A stretch of DNA of 64,000 bases, taken from Neiella marina. GTDB taxonomy: Bacteria; Pseudomonadota; Gammaproteobacteria; Enterobacterales; Neiellaceae. The translations under genes were made by a program, and so were the position numbers. Positions 35,612 to 44,281 of this stretch are shown piece by piece. The notes under the pieces are model-generated. The model was not told where the DNA came from. It made no database searches and saw nothing but the letters and a program-made list of their open reading frames with translations. Within the stretch, counting starts at the first letter, position 1; every line of letters begins with the position of its first letter. The stretch is from assembly GCF_002165625.1 (NCBI RefSeq), contig NZ_NGNS01000012.1, forward strand, positions 59,693 to 123,692. Reading direction: 5' to 3'.

Positions 35612-37117
35612 TCAGCGCCAATAGGGCTCCATCGCTAACGCCGCTTGCTTGCTTTGTTCGACAAGCTCTAACCAGGATTCGCGTTTGCGCTGCAACCAAC
35701 GCTCAAATGCTTCTTCGTCTTTTAGGTCAATGCCGTTAACGACTCGCTGTAAAAACGCCAGCAGCGCCAACTCTTGACAGCCTCGCAACATGTCATGCCA
35801 AGGACCCCGATAGGCTGAAGTTGCTTCAGGGTCGAACATCCGGCGAAAACAATTACCACTGAGTAATGCTCGTTCTAGTCGTTCACAACCTTTGGCGCAA
35901 TCATCGGCGCTAAGGCATTCATTGGCGGGAAAGCGCTCGGCGACATATTGCTTCGAGTGATCCAATACATCACGCGCCAACTGCGCAACGGGCTCATCTA
36001 ATTGCGGCTGAGCCAACCCCTCGAGACGCCAATGTTGACAGGTGAGCCACTCACTCAATTGCAATAACCATTGACTATAGTCTCGACTCGATAGTAATGC
36101 TGAAGCCAATTTTAAGTTGGTGCTGTTATCACATTCTTTTAACGTCCGGCGAACTTTTTTCTTATCTTCCAGACGTTTCATGTACTGATCTTTTTGCTCT
36201 AGTAGGTGCTTGCGGTACAAGGCATCTGCCACCCATTGGAGCTTCACCAACCAGATTTTGGCATTGGCCAGTAAGTTCAATGAGGCCTCATCGAGTATGT
36301 CATTGAAGTAATGCCGGATTTGCAGCATCCATAGCAAACCGTGGCGAACTTCCTGTAGCGCGGCAATGCTATCGTTGGCAAAGAACACGTCTTGATTGCT
36401 TTGCAACTGCCGCAATGCAGCAGAACTCAATTCAGTCAGCGCTTCTTCAACCGATATTGCGGGGTCTAAGTTGAGTAGCGGTAGAACGACAGGCTCAGGT
36501 TCTGGCGCCCCTTCCAACAGCCGATAACCACGAGCAGCTTTACTCGCTTGTCCGGGCCTGACGTCAAATTTTTTGCAGACTTTTTGCGCTAACTTGAAAA
36601 GTAATGACGGAGGCCCTTTGACCAGCTCCATTTCCATTTCACAAATCGGCACGCTGCGCTCGCCGCTGCTGATCTCGCCATGATCAATGACCACTTCGAC
36701 AATGGCGTCATCACTGTAACTGAGCAACCAAGTTTGGCGAGTAAAATTAGTGGTAAACTGCGATAGCAGAGATTCTTGCAATGCTGCGACATCGGTATCA
36801 TCTGGCCAAATGTCACGATCAAACAAGAATAAATCAGGCCGCCGGCCATCAATAGGCACATTATATTCCGGTCGAGCATGGAGGCCGCCAATCACTTTGC
36901 CAGCCGTTTTGATGGTTTGCTCGGAGCGATCATCGACCGTTCGAACTCGTAAACCACAGTCGAGCTGCCGCAATTGTCGATCTGCGGTGTCAAAATAAAT
37001 ATTACTCAGCTGGCGTTGATAGCTTTTGATGACCTGTGGACGCTGTTGCATCCAATTACTGAGTGTTTCCAAGTCGTTGGGGTCAACCAACAGCTTTAAC
37101 TCAATCTCTGTATCCAT
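35612..37117 (-). CDS. ygiF: CYTH-CHAD inorganic triphosphatase YgiF
   Basis: A 501-residue protein with an N-terminal CYTH domain (1-205) carrying the hallmark ExExK as EIELKLLV (4-11) and charged tunnel strands (NIYFDTADRQLRQ, GLRVRTVDD). A C-terminal CHAD helical domain (about 225-500) contains conserved histidine and basic positions such as VRHGLLWML. E. coli YgiF hydrolyses inorganic triphosphate; CHAD domains bind polyphosphate. It is divergent from the DUF47-PiT phosphate pair, which gives a phosphate-related neighbourhood. Confidence 0.92.
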   Translation of the reverse strand: MDTEIELKLLVDPNDLETLSNWMQQRPQVIKSYQRQLSNIYFDTADRQLRQLDCGLRVRTVDDRSEQTIKTAGKVIGGLHARPEYNVPIDGRRPDLFLFDRDIWPDDTDVAALQESLLSQFTTNFTRQTWLLSYSDDAIVEVVIDHGEISSGERSVPICEMEMELVKGPPSLLFKLAQKVCKKFDVRPGQASKAARGYRLLEGAPEPEPVVLPLLNLDPAISVEEALTELSSAALRQLQSNQDVFFANDSIAALQEVRHGLLWMLQIRHYFNDILDEASLNLLANAKIWLVKLQWVADALYRKHLLEQKDQYMKRLEDKKKVRRTLKECDNSTNLKLASALLSSRDYSQWLLQLSEWLTCQHWRLEGLAQPQLDEPVAQLARDVLDHSKQYVAERFPANECLSADDCAKGCERLERALLSGNCFRRMFDPEATSAYRGPWHDMLRGCQELALLAFLQRVVNGIDLKDEEAFERWLQRKRESWLELVEQSKQAALAMEPYWR

Positions 37118-37265
37118 GTCTCTTCATCAGTTCTCGATTTGTTCTAAAACAGATCGATCGAACAAATTCTGCCTATTCTTAATTTCGGGTGTACCAACAG
37201 CGAAACGTTTCGGTTAACATGCGCGCCGATCAGTAACCGTGCATTTGCGCGGATAAGGATGAACC

Positions 37266-37946
37266 ATGCCATTAACGAACATTATGGGTGTATTTGCCCA
37301 GTCGCCGATTAAACCTCTGGTTGAGCATATTAATAAAGTTCACCAGTGCTGCGAAGGTTTAATCCCATTTTTTGAAGCTGTTATCGAAAAAGATTGGTCT
37401 CTTGTGGCCGAGTTGCACCGGAATATTTCGCTAGCAGAGAAAGAAGCGGATAGCCTCAAAGCTCAGGCACGAGCGAATTTACCTGCCGGTTTGTTTATGC
37501 CGGTAGAGCGCACCGACATGCTGGAGCTTATTGGTCAGCAAGATCGGATGGCAAACTTGGCAAAAGACGTATCGGGCCCTGTTACTGGCCGTAGCCTGGA
37601 AATTCCAGCGCCGATGCAAACCGACTTTATGGCTTATGTAAAGCGTTGTATTGATGCCGTTACACAAGCGAAAAAAGCAGTCAACGAACTAGATGAACTA
37701 TTGGAAACCGGCTTCGCAGGCCGAGAAGCCGATTTAGTTGAAAACATGGTTCGCGAACTAGATGTAATTGAAGATGACACCGATCACATGCAAATTCTGC
37801 TGCGCGGTCAACTCCTCAAGTTAGAGTCAGAGATGAACCCAATTGACGTAATGTTCCTGTACAAAATGATGGAACAAATTGGCTCTATTGCTAACCGTGC
37901 AGATTCAGCTGGTATCCGTTTGGAACAAATGCTGTCGCGCTCGTAA
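37266..37946 (+). CDS. DUF47/PhoU-like phosphate transport accessory protein
   Basis: A 226-residue all-helical protein of the DUF47 (TIGR00153) family, distantly related to PhoU. Landmarks are MGVFAQSPIKPLVEHINKVH at the start, EKEADSLKAQARANLP near 60, and VMFLYKMMEQIGSIANRADS near 195-214. Such proteins are encoded directly before PiT transporters and are thought to modulate them. An AAGGATG Shine-Dalgarno precedes the ATG, and the PiT gene follows 23 bases later. Confidence 0.9.
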   Translation: MPLTNIMGVFAQSPIKPLVEHINKVHQCCEGLIPFFEAVIEKDWSLVAELHRNISLAEKEADSLKAQARANLPAGLFMPVERTDMLELIGQQDRMANLAKDVSGPVTGRSLEIPAPMQTDFMAYVKRCIDAVTQAKKAVNELDELLETGFAGREADLVENMVRELDVIEDDTDHMQILLRGQLLKLESEMNPIDVMFLYKMMEQIGSIANRADSAGIRLEQMLSRS

Positions 37947-37969
37947 ATATCGCTTTGTAAGGATTTGTA

Positions 37970-39238
37970 ATGGTTGACGTACTCGTTCAACACGGCCCAA
38001 TGCTGATTGCAATTGCGGCCATCGTAGGCTTTTTCATGGCCTGGGGTATCGGTGCTAATGACGTGGCCAACGCCATGGGAACCTCAGTAGGTTCCAAAGC
38101 ACTGACCATCAAACAAGCCATTATCGTGGCTATGATTTTTGAATTTGCTGGCGCTTATCTCGCCGGTGGTGAAGTAACCAGCACGATTCGCAAAGGCATT
38201 ATCGATGCCGGCTACTACACCGACGTTCCCGAGTTGTTAGTATTCGGTATGATTGGCGCCTTGATGGCCGCTGGTTTATGGCTGTTGGTGGCAAGCTACT
38301 TGGGCTGGCCAGTATCAACCACTCACTCGATTGTTGGTGCAATCGTTGGCTTCTCTGCTGTTGGCGTTGGTATCGATTCGGTCAGTTGGGGCAAAGTGGG
38401 TGGCATCGTTGGTAGCTGGATTGTAACACCGGCAATCTCTGGCTTCCTCGCCTATCTGATTTTCCAATCCGCCCAAAAGCTGATTTTTGACACCGAAAAC
38501 CCCATTCGTCAGGCCAAGCGCTTTGTACCCATGTACATGGCCTTTGCTGGGTTTGTGATGTCTTTGGTCACGATCAAAAAAGGCCTCAAGCATGTTGGTA
38601 TGGAGTTCACCAACGTTGAAGCCTACACACTGGCCGTCGCCATTGCGGTGATGATTGGTATCATTGGCGCTGTGCTTATTGGCCGTTTGAAGCTGGATGA
38701 AAAAGCCGATCGACGGACTATGTTCATGAACCTCGAACGTATTTTTGCGGTGCTGATGGTGCTAACCGCCTGTTGTATGGCATTTGCCCACGGTTCAAAC
38801 GATGTTGCTAACGCCATTGGTCCATTGGCTGCTGTTGTTAGTATCGTTCAGCATGACGGTGAAATTGCGAAAAAAGCGGCACTGGCTTGGTGGATTCTGC
38901 CACTTGGCGCCGTTGGTATCGTTGCTGGCTTAGCAATTTTCGGTCACCGCGTGATAGCCACCATTGGTAAAGGCATCACCCACCTGACGCCAAGCCGTGG
39001 CTTTGCTGCAGAACTTGCTGCCGCTTCAACCGTTGTTATTGCCTCCGGCACAGGCCTGCCGATTTCAACCACTCAGACGTTGGTCGGTGCGGTATTAGGT
39101 GTTGGTATGGCTCGTGGTATCGCTGCGCTTAACCTCACCGTTGTGCGCAACATCGTGGTGTCTTGGGTCGTCACTCTGCCAGCGGGTGCAATTCTATCGA
39201 TTATCTTCTTCTACACGCTCAAGGGAATATTCTCTTAA
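37970..39238 (+). CDS. PiT family inorganic phosphate transporter
   Basis: A 422-residue PiT-type low-affinity phosphate:cation symporter with about ten membrane helices. The duplicated PiT signature is clear: GANDVANAMGTSVGSKAL (about 28-45) and HGSNDVANAIGPLAA (about 270-284). Two matching WPVSTTHSIVGA / LPISTTQTLVGA loops mark the inverted repeats. It is translated just after the DUF47 gene and ends at a strong terminator. Confidence 0.95.
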   Translation: MVDVLVQHGPMLIAIAAIVGFFMAWGIGANDVANAMGTSVGSKALTIKQAIIVAMIFEFAGAYLAGGEVTSTIRKGIIDAGYYTDVPELLVFGMIGALMAAGLWLLVASYLGWPVSTTHSIVGAIVGFSAVGVGIDSVSWGKVGGIVGSWIVTPAISGFLAYLIFQSAQKLIFDTENPIRQAKRFVPMYMAFAGFVMSLVTIKKGLKHVGMEFTNVEAYTLAVAIAVMIGIIGAVLIGRLKLDEKADRRTMFMNLERIFAVLMVLTACCMAFAHGSNDVANAIGPLAAVVSIVQHDGEIAKKAALAWWILPLGAVGIVAGLAIFGHRVIATIGKGITHLTPSRGFAAELAAASTVVIASGTGLPISTTQTLVGAVLGVGMARGIAALNLTVVRNIVVSWVVTLPAGAILSIIFFYTLKGIFS

Positions 39239-39276
39239 CGGTGTGACTATCTTCATGAGAATCGCTTGAAATATAA

Positions 39277-39305
39277 GAGGGAGCCCAGGCTCCCTCTTGT
39301 TTTTC
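39277..39305 (+). terminator. Terminator after the PiT gene
   Basis: GAGGGAGCC pairs with GGCTCCCTC (39288-39296), followed by TTGTTTTT. This is a strong GC stem with a T-run 38 bases past the stop. Confidence 0.85.
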
Positions 39306-39369
39306 TGCTCACATCTTCCTAGCATGGGAGCATCGAACATTAGCCCCATCTGCTGACATCTTAATTCTT

Positions 39370-39969
39370 ATGAGATCATTCTGTTTCGCATCAGTTTTCA
39401 GCTTGCTGTTGACCCTAGCTACATCTTCCTTCTCGCTCCAAGCGCAGGAGCAAGATAGCTATTTTATTACCGAAGACTTGTACACTTTTATGCACACTGG
39501 ACCGGGAAAACAATTCCGAATCCTTGGTAGTGTCAACGCATCAACCCCAGTAGTCTTGCTGGAAACCAGCGATGATGGAAAGTTTGCCAAAATTCGCGAT
39601 GATCGCGAGCGCGAAGGTTGGGTTGAAACATCAACTCTCGCTCAAGGCCAGACCAAGCAGCAGATGATTGATGACCTCAATCAAAAGCTGATGACGGTTA
39701 GTACCGATATCAACACCGACAAGGGTGAAATTACTCGCCTTAGTAGCTTGATTGACGAGCTGGAGCAGCAACTGGCAGAACAACGCCAAGTGGTGCAGGA
39801 AGCCAATAAGCAGCGCGATGTATTGCAACAACAACTCAACAGCTACACCGATGAGATTGAAATGCAATGGATGATTAATGGCGCGCTGGTTGCGGGTGGT
39901 GGCTTGTTGCTAGGTGTCATCCTTTCTTTCTTGCCTCGCCGCAAAAAACGCCAGGACAACTGGATGTAG
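39370..39969 (+). CDS. ygiM: YgiM-like SH3-domain membrane protein
   Basis: A 199-residue protein of the TIGR04211 family. A signal peptide (1-25, ending SLQA) is followed by a bacterial SH3 domain at about 30-95 (LYTFMHTGPGKQFRILGSV, REREGWVETSTL). A coiled coil lies at about 98-162, then one membrane helix (MINGALVAGGGLLLGVILSF) and a basic tail RRKKR. It probably binds cell wall or an envelope partner from the inner membrane. In E. coli, ygiM lies next to cca; here putA and gspAB separate them. Confidence 0.87.
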   Translation: MRSFCFASVFSLLLTLATSSFSLQAQEQDSYFITEDLYTFMHTGPGKQFRILGSVNASTPVVLLETSDDGKFAKIRDDREREGWVETSTLAQGQTKQQMIDDLNQKLMTVSTDINTDKGEITRLSSLIDELEQQLAEQRQVVQEANKQRDVLQQQLNSYTDEIEMQWMINGALVAGGGLLLGVILSFLPRRKKRQDNWM

Positions 39970-40022
39970 CGACCACAACTCAAGACGCTATACGGTTGTT
40001 CAGACGTCATAATAAAGACTTG

Positions 40023-40052
40023 AAAAAGGAGTGTTTTAACACTCCTTTGTTG
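40023..40052 (+). terminator. Terminator after ygiM
   Basis: AAAGGAGTGTT pairs with AACACTCCTTT around a two-base spacer (effective loop larger), followed by GTTGTG. An 11-bp inverted repeat 53 bases past the ygiM stop. Confidence 0.7.
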
Positions 40053-40128
40053 TGCTTATAGAGGCCATTATCAAGTCAACAAATAACTCAGAACGAACTA
40101 AACTACCGATACAAATTGAGGTCTTGCT

Positions 40129-43100
40129 ATGTTTCAGGACGCACCGATTTCGCCAGACGCGAATGCCCTGCTTTTCCCTGCTGATGCATCAGCTTCCAGT
40201 ATTCAATCTCACATCAGCACATTCTTTCTGCAAGATGAGAACACCGTTGTCGAGCAACTATTGGCGCTGCTGCCCGATGATGAGCAGCTCGCCCGACAGC
40301 AGAGTCAACAAGCCAGCCTGCTGATTGAGCAAGTCAGGCAACACAATACCGGTGACGGTCTGGACGCATTTCTTCAGCAGTACAGCTTGGAAACCCACGA
40401 AGGCATTGTGTTGATGTGCTTGGCAGAAGCGCTACTGCGTATTCCGGATCCTGAAACTGCCGATGCTCTGATCCGCGACAAGCTCTCCACTGCAAATTGG
40501 TCACAGCATCTCAAGGCCAGCGATAGTTTGTTCGTTAATGCTTCAACTTGGGGGTTAATGCTGACTGGCAAGGTGATCAGTACACCCGAAAGCCTTGATC
40601 CCGAACCCGAAAAATTAGTTGGTAAATTAGTATCCAAACTTGGCGAGCCCATTGTTCGCAAAGCCATGTATGCGGCCATGAAAATCATGGGCAAGCAATT
40701 CGTCCTTGGTACCACCATTAAGTCTGCTCTCAAAGCCGCCTCAACAGACCGCAAGGAAGGCTACTGGCATTCGTTTGACATGCTCGGAGAGTCAGCGCTC
40801 ACTTCCCATGACGCTGCCAGATACCATAACGCCTACTCGCTGGCAATTGAGCAAGTCGCAGATAATCGTGGCGCTGGTGATGCTCGTTCGGCATCGATTT
40901 CAATTAAGTTATCAGCCTTGCACCCGCGCTACGAGGAAGCCCAATCAGAACGAGTTTTGGTGGAAATGCGCGACGCCGTACTCAACTTGATTCGCAAAGC
41001 CCGGCAACTTGATGTGGGCATCACCATCGACGCCGAGGAAGCGGATCGTCAAGAGCTTGCATTGAAACTGTTTGAATCGCTGTATCGCCATCCTGAGACC
41101 AAAGGTTGGGGCCAGTTTGGTATGGTGGTGCAAACTTATTCAAAAGTCGCATTGCCTGTGCTGCAATGGCTTAACGCTCTGGCCAAGCAACAAGGCGATG
41201 AAATTCCTGTTCGATTGGTTAAGGGCGCTTATTGGGATACTGAAATCAAGTTAGCGCAGCAACTTGGTTTATCTTACTACCCCGTGTTTACCCGCAAAGC
41301 ATCAACTGATGTGTCGTATCTGGCCTGCTCACGTTATGCTTTGTCGGAGCAAACCAAAGGCAACCTGTACCCACAATTTGCCACCCATAATGCCCACAGC
41401 GTGGTCACTATTTTGAGTTTCGCCGGTGGCCGTAACTTTGAATTTCAACGACTACACGGCATGGGTGAAGATCTGTATGCATTGGTTAAACAACAAAATG
41501 CCAATGTCCGCTGCCGCATCTATGCCCCTGTCGGTGATCACAAAGATCTGTTGCCGTATTTAGTCAGGCGATTGTTAGAAAATGGCGCTAACACTTCATT
41601 TGTTCACAAGTTGCTTGATCCCAAAGTTGCTCCAGAGCAATTGGCCGCTCATCCAGTGTTACTATTGAAGCAAAAAGCGTCGCTGGCCAATGAGCAAATC
41701 GTCATGCCCAAAGATTTGTTCAGTGACCGCTCCAATTCTGCTGGCGTCAACTTACACATATCCGCCCAGCGCCAGCCCTTTGGCGATGAATTGGCGAAGT
41801 GGCAAGATCATCAATGGCAAGCTGGCCCCATCATTAACGGCCAACGCCTCCAGTCCGCTGATCCGCGCTTAATACATTGCCCTGCAAAGCTGGAACAAAC
41901 TGTCGGCCAAGTGTTCGATGCTTCGGCAGCAATCGCCCACCAAGCGATTGCTGCAGCACACACTGGCTTTACGCAATGGCACAAAGTACCAGTAGAGCAG
42001 CGCGCACAAACACTTGAGAAACTCGCAGACTTGCTTGAACAAAATAGTGGCGAGTTGATTGCACTGTGCGTACGAGAAGCCGGAAAAACCCTGCAAGACT
42101 CCATCGATGAGGTACGCGAAGCGGTCGATTTTTGTCGCTATTACGCCTTACAAGGGCGACAGCTCTGCGCCAAGCCACAATTGATGCCAGGGCCAACAGG
42201 CGAATCAAATCTATTGTCGGTTGAAGGCCGAGGCGTGTTCGCCTGCATCAGCCCATGGAACTTTCCATTGGCAATATTCCTCGGGCAAGTGGCTGCGGCG
42301 CTGGTTACCGGCAATACGGTGATAGCCAAGCCTGCTGAGCAAACCAGCTTGATCGCAGGGCGAACGGTTGAGCTGATGCTAGATGCCGGTGTGCCCGACT
42401 ATGCGATTCAGTTGCTGCCAGGCGCAGGAGCAGTCGTTGGCCAACTGTTAAGCGACGATGAGCGAGTCGCAGGGGTTTGCTTTACCGGCTCAACTGCCAC
42501 TGCCAAGCGAATCAATCTAAGCTTGGCTCAACGTGATGGGGCGATTGTGCCATTGATCGCCGAAACCGGCGGCCAGAATGCCATGATTGTTGATAGTACC
42601 GCGCTGCCAGAGCAAATCGTCAAAGATGCTGTGCACTCGGCATTTGCTAGTGCCGGCCAGCGTTGCTCAGCATTAAGAGTACTTTATGTACAAGATGACA
42701 TCGCCGATCGGGTGATCGAACTGTTGCAGGGGGCAATGGCTGAGCTTCGTGTCGGCTATCCCGGTCACTACGCCAGCGATTTAGGGCCAGTAATTGACGC
42801 CAATGCTCAACACAAGCTGTTGGCTCACATCGAACACATTAGCGAGCAAGGCAAACTCATCTACCAAACGCCGCTACCTAAAAAGATTGATGGCCACTTT
42901 GTGCCGCCAAGTTTGATTGAAATTAACAGCATCGCTGATCTGAAAGAGGAGAACTTTGGTCCAATATTGCACTTGGTTCGCTACCCAGCCAAAGATTTAG
43001 CTCAGGTCATTGACGCTATTAACAATACTGGTTTCGGACTGACTTTGGGGATACATAGCCGCAATGAAGGATTAGCACAGTCAATCGCTAGCCGAGTTCG

Positions 43101-43302
43101 AGTCGGTAATGTCTATATCAATCGTAATCAGATCGGCGCCATGGTCGGTGTACAACCTTTTGGCGGCCAGGGTTTATCTGGCACTGGCCCTAAAGCTGGT
43201 GGCCCTCACTACCTGCAGCGCTTTGTTACTGAACGTACAGTCACCAACAACCTGACGGCCATTGGCGGCAACGCGAACTTATTGAGCCTTGGTGACGCCT
43301 AG
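40129..43302 (+). CDS. putA: Bifunctional proline dehydrogenase / P5C dehydrogenase
   Basis: A 1057-residue PutA oxidising proline to glutamate. The proline dehydrogenase barrel (about 180-470) includes SIKLSALHPRYE, DAEEADR, VRLVKGAYWDTEIK and FATHNAHSV. The aldehyde dehydrogenase part (about 550-1030) has SPWNFPLAIFLGQ, the base Glu in IAETGGQNAMI and the nucleophile Cys in SAGQRCSALRVLY. Length and N-terminus show no ribbon-helix-helix domain, so unlike the 1320-residue E. coli protein it should not repress its own gene. No proline permease or regulator is adjacent. Confidence 0.95.
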   Translation: MFQDAPISPDANALLFPADASASSIQSHISTFFLQDENTVVEQLLALLPDDEQLARQQSQQASLLIEQVRQHNTGDGLDAFLQQYSLETHEGIVLMCLAEALLRIPDPETADALIRDKLSTANWSQHLKASDSLFVNASTWGLMLTGKVISTPESLDPEPEKLVGKLVSKLGEPIVRKAMYAAMKIMGKQFVLGTTIKSALKAASTDRKEGYWHSFDMLGESALTSHDAARYHNAYSLAIEQVADNRGAGDARSASISIKLSALHPRYEEAQSERVLVEMRDAVLNLIRKARQLDVGITIDAEEADRQELALKLFESLYRHPETKGWGQFGMVVQTYSKVALPVLQWLNALAKQQGDEIPVRLVKGAYWDTEIKLAQQLGLSYYPVFTRKASTDVSYLACSRYALSEQTKGNLYPQFATHNAHSVVTILSFAGGRNFEFQRLHGMGEDLYALVKQQNANVRCRIYAPVGDHKDLLPYLVRRLLENGANTSFVHKLLDPKVAPEQLAAHPVLLLKQKASLANEQIVMPKDLFSDRSNSAGVNLHISAQRQPFGDELAKWQDHQWQAGPIINGQRLQSADPRLIHCPAKLEQTVGQVFDASAAIAHQAIAAAHTGFTQWHKVPVEQRAQTLEKLADLLEQNSGELIALCVREAGKTLQDSIDEVREAVDFCRYYALQGRQLCAKPQLMPGPTGESNLLSVEGRGVFACISPWNFPLAIFLGQVAAALVTGNTVIAKPAEQTSLIAGRTVELMLDAGVPDYAIQLLPGAGAVVGQLLSDDERVAGVCFTGSTATAKRINLSLAQRDGAIVPLIAETGGQNAMIVDSTALPEQIVKDAVHSAFASAGQRCSALRVLYVQDDIADRVIELLQGAMAELRVGYPGHYASDLGPVIDANAQHKLLAHIEHISEQGKLIYQTPLPKKIDGHFVPPSLIEINSIADLKEENFGPILHLVRYPAKDLAQVIDAINNTGFGLTLGIHSRNEGLAQSIASRVRVGNVYINRNQIGAMVGVQPFGGQGLSGTGPKAGGPHYLQRFVTERTVTNNLTAIGGNANLLSLGDA

Positions 43303-43353
43303 TTTGCGCTAACTGCGCGAACCTACAAACGTAGCAAGCAGGAAGTCGTTTGC

Positions 43354-43393
43354 TCTGGCGAAGACCTTCCGCAGCAGGGAAGCTGCGGCAGAG
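43354..43393 (+). other. Long imperfect hairpin downstream of putA
   Basis: CTCTG (43354-43358) can pair with CAGAG (43389-43393), and inside it CCGCAGC (43369-43375) pairs perfectly with GCTGCGG (43382-43388). The left side has a ten-base bulge. It has no T-run and lies between putA and the stronger terminator at 43482. It could be a 3'-UTR processing or stability element. Confidence 0.4.
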
Positions 43394-43481
43394 TCATCAG
43401 GGATGATTTCTCGGCGAGTCTGAGCTAGGCCGAATGGCTTCCTACTTGCGGTTGATATCAATAGAACAGCGGGCTAGACAC

Positions 43482-43510
43482 AAAAAACGCCGCAATTGCG
43501 GCGTTTTTTT
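43482..43510. terminator. Bidirectional terminator between putA and gspB
   Basis: A perfect 16-base palindrome CGCCGCAATTGCGGCG (43488-43503) is flanked by A6 and T7, suited to stop both the plus-strand putA and minus-strand gspB transcripts. Confidence 0.85.
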
Positions 43511-43525
43511 CATTAAGCTAAGTGA

Positions 43526-44281
43526 TTACCAATCGCTCAAAGCAGGCAAGCTAAAGCGCTGTCCTTGCATCTCCATCACCACTTTGTTTGGCAAGATAGC
43601 GACAATCTGTACCGAATCGTTAATCCAATCTCCCTCTTGGATCTCACTACCGTTGACCTTCACCATTCGCTTTGACGGATCTGACGAATAGGAATGGGCG
43701 CTAAACTCCATGGTTGGCACAGAATTTTGAAAGGCTTGCGATTTGCGAGTCAATGGTTCGACTTCATTGCTCACGGCTTGATGTTGTGGTGGTGGCGCAG
43801 CTTGCTCGGTTTCCTGAACCGCTTTACGGAACAAAGCCGCCAACTCATCGCCACCAAGACGATCATCATCACCTAGTAACGGCTCCGCCTCGACCAAAGG
43901 CGCTTGCTCACCATTGGCAATTCCGGCGTTGACCGGCTGCTGTGGTAATTGATCGGCAGTTGGTTCTGATTCTGGTTCAGGCGCAAGCACAACAGGCGAA
44001 CGCGGTTTGTAGCGACTGTAATCCACCGTGCCTAATACCTTAATATCTGGCTCTGGTGCTTCGGCAACAATGACTTCAGCTGGCTCAGGCTGACGATTCC
44101 AAGGCTGCAACCAGTAACTGAGTAAGACCGCAACAATCACCAAAACAGCAGCAACTAATGGTGGTAGCCAGTTGCTTCGTTTCGTTGGTTTATCAACGCC
44201 AGCTTGAGTATGCAAGCTTGGTACATCACCCACTTCAGCATCGCTGGCGTTGCGCTTAAGAGCATCAAGAATGTATGACAT
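43526..44281 (-). CDS. gspB: Type II secretion assembly protein GspB
   Basis: A 251-residue bitopic inner-membrane protein of the GspB/ExeB type. The N-terminus MSYILDALKRNASD is the family signature. One membrane helix lies near 38-58 (LPPLVAAVLVIVAVLLSYWL), followed by a Pro/Glu-rich periplasmic linker. The C-terminal GspB domain (about 190-251) contains RMVKVNGSEIQEGDWI and KVVMEMQGQRFSLP. With GspA it helps insert the secretin through peptidoglycan. It begins right after the gspA stop; the rest of the gsp operon is not in the window. Confidence 0.9.
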   Translation of the reverse strand: MSYILDALKRNASDAEVGDVPSLHTQAGVDKPTKRSNWLPPLVAAVLVIVAVLLSYWLQPWNRQPEPAEVIVAEAPEPDIKVLGTVDYSRYKPRSPVVLAPEPESEPTADQLPQQPVNAGIANGEQAPLVEAEPLLGDDDRLGGDELAALFRKAVQETEQAAPPPQHQAVSNEVEPLTRKSQAFQNSVPTMEFSAHSYSSDPSKRMVKVNGSEIQEGDWINDSVQIVAILPNKVVMEMQGQRFSLPALSDW

